From Candidatus Thalassarchaeum betae (lineage in GTDB: Archaea > Thermoplasmatota > Poseidoniia > Poseidoniales > Thalassarchaeaceae), in assembly GCA_022448665.1 (NCBI GenBank), contig JAKUUO010000011.1, forward strand, positions 1 to 46,470: a DNA stretch of 46,470 nucleotides, given 5' to 3'. Shown in pieces: positions 41,310 through 46,470 of the stretch. Each line of letters opens with the position of its first letter. Positions within the stretch are counted from its first letter, which is position 1. Both the position numbers and the translations under genes were made by a program. The notes under the pieces are model-generated. The model was not told where the DNA came from. It did no database searches and saw only the letters and a program-made list of their open reading frames with translations.

Positions 41310-42509
41310 ATGGCCATGGCCAAGGATACCGATGTAGCCATCAAAGGCGACAGCCTGCAAGGTCGTACCATACTATTCGCTGTTACAGGAGGCATTGCTG
41401 CCGTAGAGTCAGTTCGTCTGGCAAGGGAACTCCGTCGGCATGGTGCAAATTTGACTATAATGATGACCAGAGAGGCTGAGAAGATCATCACTCCCTTGGC
41501 TTTGTCCTGGGCTTCGGGTACCGAGGTAATGACCACCTGGGATTATGAAATGTCCCAATTGGAGAAACATGATGCTGTATTAGTTGCTCCAGCGACCCGA
41601 AACACGATCTCAAAACACATCCACGGAATTATGGATTCACCTGTTTTGATGGCACTGTCCGTTGCAAGAGGCAATAGGACCCCGACCCTATTCGTGCCGT
41701 CAATGCATTCAGACTTGTTCGACGACAGAGTCACCGGTGATTTGCTGGAGGCTCTGCGCAATGAGGAAAGTGCAGTGATGGTATCTGAAATTGAAGAAGG
41801 GCGCAGGAAGCAGCCCGATCCGATATCTATAGTTGCTAACATTTGTAATATGGTTAACAGGGGGCTCCCTGACAGGAAGATCGTAGCGATAACCCTAGGT
41901 GCTAACAGAGCTCCCATCGATGATGTAAGGGCCATACAGAACGCTTCTTCTGGCTCGACAGGTTGGACCATCGCCGAGTACCTTCATAGAATGGGTCACG
42001 ATGTTATATGCATCGCCGGAAAAACTTCTGCGCAACCAAGCTTCGCACTACCAGATGTTAGGCGTGCAGGTTCACCCGACGCGATGCTTTCTGTGGCCAA
42101 GACAGTGGCTTCGGGACAACCCCAACCCGATGCTTGGATACACTCTGCGGCAGTTCTCGATTACTATACTGAACCTTTAGGTGGAAAGAAGCCTAGTGGA
42201 GCCGACTCATGGGAATTGACTTTGATCCCGGGGGTTAAGCACATAGCCGAATTATCGCCACTGGTAGATGGAGCTATTCGCATAGGATTCAAACTTGAGT
42301 CCGATGCTTCAGAGGAGATATTGGTACAGAAGGCCAAGGATCAGATCGAGCGGTATGGCGTTGATGCTGTGGTAGCTAATCTCAAGGATGAAATTCATGA
42401 CCCAGACACTTTGAGAGGGAGGTTCGTTCGTTCTGATGGAACGGTTGACGACATACATGATGACACCGAATTATGCCAAATGATAGAGTCCCTATTGCAC
42501 ACCTCCTGA
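41310..42509 (+). CDS. coaBC: Bifunctional phosphopantothenoylcysteine decarboxylase / phosphopantothenate-cysteine ligase
   Basis: Coenzyme A synthesis enzyme of 399 residues. The N-terminal CoaC flavoprotein domain (about 20-185) has LFAVTGGIAAVESVRLARELRRHGA and VLVAPATRNTISKHIHGIMDS. The usual PxMNxxM substrate-recognition clamp reads VPSMHSDLFDD, with His instead of Asn; related changes occur in some archaeal Dfp proteins, so activity is still likely. The C-terminal CoaB domain (about 190-399) has SSGSTGWTIAEYLHRMGHDV, IHSAAVLDYY and FKLESD. ATG 41310; ATG 41316 is an alternative. proS follows on the same strand. Confidence 0.88.
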   Translation: MAMAKDTDVAIKGDSLQGRTILFAVTGGIAAVESVRLARELRRHGANLTIMMTREAEKIITPLALSWASGTEVMTTWDYEMSQLEKHDAVLVAPATRNTISKHIHGIMDSPVLMALSVARGNRTPTLFVPSMHSDLFDDRVTGDLLEALRNEESAVMVSEIEEGRRKQPDPISIVANICNMVNRGLPDRKIVAITLGANRAPIDDVRAIQNASSGSTGWTIAEYLHRMGHDVICIAGKTSAQPSFALPDVRRAGSPDAMLSVAKTVASGQPQPDAWIHSAAVLDYYTEPLGGKKPSGADSWELTLIPGVKHIAELSPLVDGAIRIGFKLESDASEEILVQKAKDQIERYGVDAVVANLKDEIHDPDTLRGRFVRSDGTVDDIHDDTELCQMIESLLHTS

Positions 42510-42558
42510 CCCCGTGTCTGCGTCACATTCAAGCGGGGTATATGGACGACCATTCAAC

Positions 42559-44079
42559 ATGGCGAGTCCGGGTAAGGCGAAGAGGGGCATCCCTCCTAAG
42601 TCAGACTTCAACAATTGGTATCCCGCTATAGTCGAAATCGCCGACCTCGTAGACAAGAGGTATCCAATCAAGGGCATGGATGTTTGGAAACCCTATGGTT
42701 GGAACGCCATGTCTCTTATTGACGGTCTGACCCGCTTTCAAATGAGGCGGACTGGCCATGAAGAGTACAACTTCCCGTTGCTTGTACCTGAGGATCTTCT
42801 GGACAAGGAGAATCAATTAGTCTCACACCTCAAGGCTGCACGGGATGCAGGAGTAGATCCTTCCGAATTGAGAATGACAGAGGAGGATGCTGGTTTCAAG
42901 AAGGAGGTGTATTGGGTCGATCGGGGGGGTGATAATCAACTTGAGGTCCCGATGTTCCTGAGGCCCACTTCAGAGACCCCTATGTACACCATGTTCTCTC
43001 TATGGATCCGTAGTCATGCGGACCTACCGCTCAAAACTTTTCAAATTGTGAACACATTCAGGTATGAAACCAAACAAACCCGATCATTCATCCGAGTTCG
43101 AGAAATTCACTTTTTCGAAGCTCACACCGTTCATGCGGATGAACAGGGAGCCACCGACCAAATCGCTGAGGATGCAGATGTCGTGCAGCGCTTGCTTCAC
43201 GAACTATGCTTCCCTGCGATAATTTCCAAGCGTCCTGTCTGGGATACCTTTCCCGGGGCCTGGCATTCCACTGCAGTAGATGTGATTATGCCCAATGGAA
43301 GGACATTACAGGTAGCTACGTACCACCATTATCGAGATCAGTGGGCCAGAGCATTCGACCTCACCTATGAGGACAGTAATGGCGATACCCAATTCTGCCA
43401 TCAGACCACATTTGGGATGTCAGAGAGGCTTTTAGGTGCGGTTGTAGGTATGCATGGTGACGACAACGGACTAATCATGCCCCCCTCCATTGCACCCATT
43501 CAAGTCATCCTAATGCCCGTTGCTGCTCATGCAGACGAGAATGTGAAGCCCAAGGTCGAGGCCCTTGCCACACATCTCGAACGGTCCGGATTCCGTGTCC
43601 GCATCGATGACCGTGATTTGCGACCGGGCACCAAGCATTACGATTGGGAAATCAAAGGAGTACCGATCCGCCTGGAGCTAGGACCTCGCGACCTGGCCTC
43701 TAACCAATGCACTCTATCTCTGAGAACCGGTGGTAAGACTGAGGTACCCATCGAAGGGATTTCCTCTTCAATCAGCCAATGTCTGGAGACTGTATCCGAA
43801 GAGCTCAGAAACCGTTCTCACGCACAGGCATCTGAGCTTATCCGTACATTTCCCGGTGTTACCCAGTCAACAGTCGGATGGCAATTAGATGGGCCACTGG
43901 AAGACGACATCATCTACGAATTGGCGTTTGATGGCAATGACGCGGACGCCGAAGTCCTAGAGAAGCTTACCGGCCTGACTTTGCTCGGTGACTGTGTCCC
44001 TCCTTATACCGAATCGATTCCCTGTGCAGTAACTGGAAAACCCACGACACGCAGACAGCATCTGGCACGAATGTACTGA
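42559..44079 (+). CDS. proS: Prolyl-tRNA synthetase, archaeal/eukaryal type
   Basis: Class II synthetase charging tRNA-Pro. Motif 1 lies in the first 100 residues (YPIKGMDVWKPYGWNAMSLID). RPTSETPMY precedes motif 2 (FRYETKQTRSFIRVREIHFFEAHT). An anticodon-binding domain follows from about residue 320 (VRIDDRDLRPGTKHYDWEIKGVPIRLELGPRD), and the protein ends in Tyr, typical of this subclass. ATG 42559 gives 506 residues; a GTG at 42514 adds 15 residues without similarity. The stop abuts the stop of the convergent membrane-protein gene (TGATTA). Confidence 0.95.
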   Translation: MASPGKAKRGIPPKSDFNNWYPAIVEIADLVDKRYPIKGMDVWKPYGWNAMSLIDGLTRFQMRRTGHEEYNFPLLVPEDLLDKENQLVSHLKAARDAGVDPSELRMTEEDAGFKKEVYWVDRGGDNQLEVPMFLRPTSETPMYTMFSLWIRSHADLPLKTFQIVNTFRYETKQTRSFIRVREIHFFEAHTVHADEQGATDQIAEDADVVQRLLHELCFPAIISKRPVWDTFPGAWHSTAVDVIMPNGRTLQVATYHHYRDQWARAFDLTYEDSNGDTQFCHQTTFGMSERLLGAVVGMHGDDNGLIMPPSIAPIQVILMPVAAHADENVKPKVEALATHLERSGFRVRIDDRDLRPGTKHYDWEIKGVPIRLELGPRDLASNQCTLSLRTGGKTEVPIEGISSSISQCLETVSEELRNRSHAQASELIRTFPGVTQSTVGWQLDGPLEDDIIYELAFDGNDADAEVLEKLTGLTLLGDCVPPYTESIPCAVTGKPTTRRQHLARMY

Positions 44080-44082
44080 TTA
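44077..44082. other. Abutting convergent stops TGATTA (proS/membrane-anchored protein)
   Basis: The proS TGA is directly followed by the complement of a TAA stop on the minus strand. Confidence 0.88.
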
Positions 44083-44952
44083 CTGCTTCTTGCTGAACAA
44101 CCCAAATAGAGTCAGTATCCCAAATAGCATTAGCAGCGCACCATCAAGCAAGTCACCGCTACCAGATGCGGCCCAAGAATCAATAGATTCGTAATTCGAT
44201 GCCTCGTTCCAGAGCAATCTGGTATTGTCCTCGCACAGTGATGGCACTGGTGATATGGTAGCAAGACTGGAGGCTGAGGAGGAGTTACCTACACATCCAT
44301 TAGAAGAAGTATCGTCAGATATCTTCACACCTTCTTCATGTAATGAAGTAATGTAGCACCAAGGGGGTGTTGTGACCGCACGATGTTCAGTATGAGCCAT
44401 AGAGCTTTGTTGCATATTGGTTGTCCAATTGAAATAACCCCCATCAACCAATTCACTAGACCCATTTTGTGAAATAGACCACTGGATGCTGTAGTTGGCA
44501 GAAAGATTGAGATTAGTGACTGTCCATGTGATATACAACGAACCATTCTGTTCATTCGCTGTTACAGTGAAACCCAATGGGTCAGGCTCAAGGTCGTCTA
44601 CGCAGAGATCGAAATATTGGCCGATGCCGATTGATACATTCATACCAACCAATGACACTCCTATGAGTCCTACTAGGAATGCTAGTTTTCTCCGTCGCGG
44701 AACCTGGGGCCCTCTGTCAGTACCCTCGACACTATCATCAATTTCAGGGAGTTCTATATCCATATCAATGCCATTCTGAGATAACTGGGGGACGTTCTCA
44801 GCAGGACGTTCGGGAGTGGAAACGCCCATCTCTTCGAGTGCTTCGCGACCATAGATGCGTTCTGCGAGTGCATAGAGCTCATCATCACCCTCTAATTCAG
44901 TCGGATCCATGCTGCCATCAAGGAGGCCCTTGACCCGTTCTGAATCACTCAT
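44080..44952 (-). CDS. Membrane-anchored protein with extracytoplasmic domain, unknown function
   Basis: A 290-residue protein. Residues 1-87 are acidic and soluble, with a basic RRRK just before a membrane helix at about 90-110. An extracytoplasmic part of ~155 residues follows, rich in Asn, Ser and Thr with several N-x-S/T sites (for example NGSL, NLSA, NYSI, NWTT) and four or more Cys. A final helix at about 268-286 is capped by KKQ. The layout suggests a two-pass surface protein, probably glycosylated. The C-terminal end recalls sorting tails but has no PGF motif. No family recognised. It lies downstream of transketolase on the same strand. Confidence 0.65.
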   Translation of the reverse strand: MSDSERVKGLLDGSMDPTELEGDDELYALAERIYGREALEEMGVSTPERPAENVPQLSQNGIDMDIELPEIDDSVEGTDRGPQVPRRRKLAFLVGLIGVSLVGMNVSIGIGQYFDLCVDDLEPDPLGFTVTANEQNGSLYITWTVTNLNLSANYSIQWSISQNGSSELVDGGYFNWTTNMQQSSMAHTEHRAVTTPPWCYITSLHEEGVKISDDTSSNGCVGNSSSASSLATISPVPSLCEDNTRLLWNEASNYESIDSWAASGSGDLLDGALLMLFGILTLFGLFSKKQ

Positions 44953-45002
44953 TGTCGTGACCTCGGGTTCAATCGTTCATGAATCAAACGCTACCCTGTC
45001 AC

Positions 45003-45007
45003 AAAAA
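45003..45007 (-). terminator. Possible T-tract terminator after transketolase
   Basis: On the minus strand, GGGTATTTTTG follows the transketolase stop at 45014 by about 7 nt. Archaeal termination often uses such T runs. It is the only tract of this kind I noticed at a gene end here, and it is short. Confidence 0.3.
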
Positions 45008-45013
45008 TACCCG

Positions 45014-45961
45014 TTATTTGCGTCTTATCGCTGCGTGGGCGGCATTTTGGATATCCTTGGAGGACAATCCCATAATGGACATCAAATCAGCCGGGGTGCC
45101 GCTTTCTCCAAATCGATCATTTACCCCTACCATCTCTATAGGCACCGAGAATCCAGCAGATAGGTGCTCGGCAACTGCCCCCCCGAGTCCACCAATGATT
45201 GAGTGATCCTCTACAGTGACGATACATCCACATTCAGATGCGAAGCGTTCTACCAAATCACCGTCTAATGGTTTCAATGTGTGCATATCGACAACAGCAG
45301 CGGAAATTCCGTCACCAATCAAACCATCAGCGGCGGCAAGGCTCTCAGAGACCATTACACCGCAGGCCAATATGCATACATCCTCGCCTTCTCTGATTAT
45401 GCTTCCTTTCCCTATCGACAGGTTTGCTACGGATGACTCATCGTATATCCTCGGGGTTTTATTACGAGCTGTGCGCATGTACGAAGGCCCGGAATGGTCA
45501 AGCAATTGGACAGTTAATTCCTCAGCAGAAAGGTCGTCACAAGGATGTAAGACAGTCATTCCAGGAATAGTACGATAAATCGCTAGATCCTCTATTGACT
45601 GAGCACTGCTACCATCGGTTCCCGTGTGTATCCCTCCATGGCTTCCGCATATGTGAACAGTCAACTCAGCTCTGGCAATCCCGTTTCTGATTTGTTCAAA
45701 AGCACGCTCTGTGAAAATTGCAAATGTGCTGGCAAAAGGTATCTTGCCAGATGAAGCCATCCCTGCAGCCACCAGCATCATGTTTTGCTCAGCTATACCT
45801 AAAGAAATAGCCCGATCGGGATTCTGGGTGCGGAAGTGACATGACTTGGTGGATTTACCGAGATCCGCCTCAAGCACTACCACACGAGAATCTCCGGCCA
45901 GCCTCAGCAGCCCCTCTCCGTATCCATCTCTTGATGCACCACCGACAGAAGGAGCGGTCAT
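45014..45961 (-). CDS. tktB: Transketolase, C-terminal subunit
   Basis: Pyrimidine-binding and C-terminal domains of a split transketolase, 315 residues, as in many archaea. The block SLGIAEQNMMLVAAGMA contains the catalytic Glu that activates thiamine diphosphate. GSHGGIHTGTDGSSAQSIEDLAIYR and HPCDDLSAEE are typical. It works with the N-terminal subunit encoded just upstream in the non-oxidative pentose phosphate route, making ribose and erythrose phosphates. It also yields sedoheptulose 7-phosphate, a GmhA substrate. The ATG overlaps the upstream stop (ATGA). Confidence 0.93.
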   Translation of the reverse strand: MTAPSVGGASRDGYGEGLLRLAGDSRVVVLEADLGKSTKSCHFRTQNPDRAISLGIAEQNMMLVAAGMASSGKIPFASTFAIFTERAFEQIRNGIARAELTVHICGSHGGIHTGTDGSSAQSIEDLAIYRTIPGMTVLHPCDDLSAEELTVQLLDHSGPSYMRTARNKTPRIYDESSVANLSIGKGSIIREGEDVCILACGVMVSESLAAADGLIGDGISAAVVDMHTLKPLDGDLVERFASECGCIVTVEDHSIIGGLGGAVAEHLSAGFSVPIEMVGVNDRFGESGTPADLMSIMGLSSKDIQNAAHAAIRRK

Positions 45962-46470
45962 CTCAGTTCCTCCATAGCAATCACAAATTCATCATCCGTT
46001 GGCGCCTTGCCATGGAAAGAGGGGTTATTCTCCATGAATGATACGCCCTTCCCCTTCACTGTGTGCGCAACAATAGCACAGGGTCCGTCATCAATTCCAG
46101 CAGCCCATTCCAAAGCATCTACAATTTCGGGCATCGAATGACCATCTATCTCTCTAACTGACCAGCCAAACGAGAGGAGTTTTGCTGCGATATCTCCGAC
46201 CTCCATTTGGACCTCTAGGAAATCATCGTTCTGGATGCGATTTCGATCTATCATAACCTTGAGATTTCCAACGGAATGGTAATTGGCGGCCATTGCAGCC
46301 TCCCACACCTGTCCTTCTTGCATCTCTCCATCACCAAGCATGACCCAAATCTCACGTACGCTACCGTCCATTCGCGCTGCTAATGCGCAGCCCAGGCCGA
46401 AAGACAGACCCATTCCCAGGCTCCCTGCAGAGAAGTCAACACCATCGGTCCACTTCATGTCAATATGTCC
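45958..46470 (-). CDS. tktA: Transketolase, N-terminal subunit (partial, cut by window edge)
   Basis: Thiamine diphosphate-binding subunit of the split transketolase; the 5' end lies beyond 46470 and the frame is open to the edge. The visible ~170 residues carry GSLGMGLSFGLGCALAAR and the ThDP/Mg motif GDGEMQEGQVWEAAMAA ending in the expected Asn (VMIDRNRIQND). A complete archaeal subunit has about 270 residues, so roughly 100 are missing. It is translationally coupled to the C-terminal subunit. Confidence 0.93.
   Translation of the reverse strand, partial: GHIDMKWTDGVDFSAGSLGMGLSFGLGCALAARMDGSVREIWVMLGDGEMQEGQVWEAAMAANYHSVGNLKVMIDRNRIQNDDFLEVQMEVGDIAAKLLSFGWSVREIDGHSMPEIVDALEWAAGIDDGPCAIVAHTVKGKGVSFMENNPSFHGKAPTDDEFVIAMEELR

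Noticed and set aside
44080..44952. Candidate archaeosortase substrate
   Set aside because: A C-terminal helix with Lys residues is present but no PGF or similar motif precedes it, and the protein has another internal helix.
1..46470. CRISPR array, insertion sequence, prophage or toxin-antitoxin system
   Set aside because: No spaced direct repeats, transposase, integrase or paired toxin/antitoxin genes were seen; the window is housekeeping in character.

Overview
The window is a very dense stretch of archaeal chromosome, with 45 protein genes supported, no gap over about 150 bp and no rRNA, tRNA, CRISPR array, insertion sequence or prophage recognised. The information-processing genes are archaeal: SRP54, large clamp loader subunit, exosome Rrp4/Rrp41/Rrp42, proteasome alpha, SBDS, L37Ae, Pcc1, prefoldin beta, S12/S7/EF-2, TrmY, TiaS, KptA, archaeal-type GlyRS and ProRS, Lhr helicase and archaeosortase. 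The S12 N-terminus resembles Thermoplasmatota, and the compaction, moderate GC and mix of transporters suggest a marine planktonic euryarchaeon, most likely Marine Group II (Poseidoniales). That assignment is an inference and needs a marker tree.

Layout. 0-2.3 kb: end of an OPT-family transporter and an EamA/DMT permease. 2.3-6 kb: SurE, TrmY and SRP54, then an unknown membrane protein. 6.1-9.1 kb: potassium uptake pair TrkA-TrkH. 9.1-12.4 kb: RfcL and GlyRS. 12.5-17.9 kb: a 1786-residue Lhr-type helicase. 17.9-20.2 kb: an archaeosortase divergent from a GmhA-like/GmhB-like pair (surface anchoring and sugar metabolism). 20.2-22 kb: TiaS and two small membrane proteins. 22-24.1 kb: PurB and Dph6. 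24.2-29.6 kb: the archaeal proteasome-SBDS-exosome-ribosome-KEOPS-prefoldin superoperon, ending in an unknown helical protein. 29.6-32.3 kb: Nudix hydrolase, TPR protein and UbiD-family decarboxylase. 32.4-35.8 kb: S12-S7-EF-2. 35.8-38.3 kb: isopentenyl phosphate kinase followed by a fused isopentenyl-diphosphate isomerase/polyprenyl synthase. 38.4-41.2 kb: zinc-ribbon protein, KptA, thiolase, and a membrane zinc-ribbon protein. 41.3-44.1 kb: CoaBC and ProRS. 44.1-46.5 kb: a membrane-anchored protein of unknown role and a split transketolase cut by the window edge.

How the genes fit together. Isoprenoid lipid synthesis is represented by the UbiD-family protein (candidate anhydromevalonate phosphate decarboxylase), IPK, and the IDI-prenyl synthase fusion. 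Thiolase could feed the same pathway. Dph6 makes the diphthamide carried by EF-2, and both are present. TrmY, TiaS, KptA and Pcc1 are all tRNA maturation functions.

The most unusual large-scale signal is at the ends of convergent genes. All nine convergent pairs have no intergenic space. Six abut exactly, stop codon against stop codon, at TGATCA or TGATTA hexamers, one shares a CTAG, and the other two overlap by 9 and 37 bp. The second notable item is the IDI-prenyl synthase fusion directly downstream of IPK, which places three consecutive steps on one transcript. I found no clearly new multi-gene defence or mobile system.
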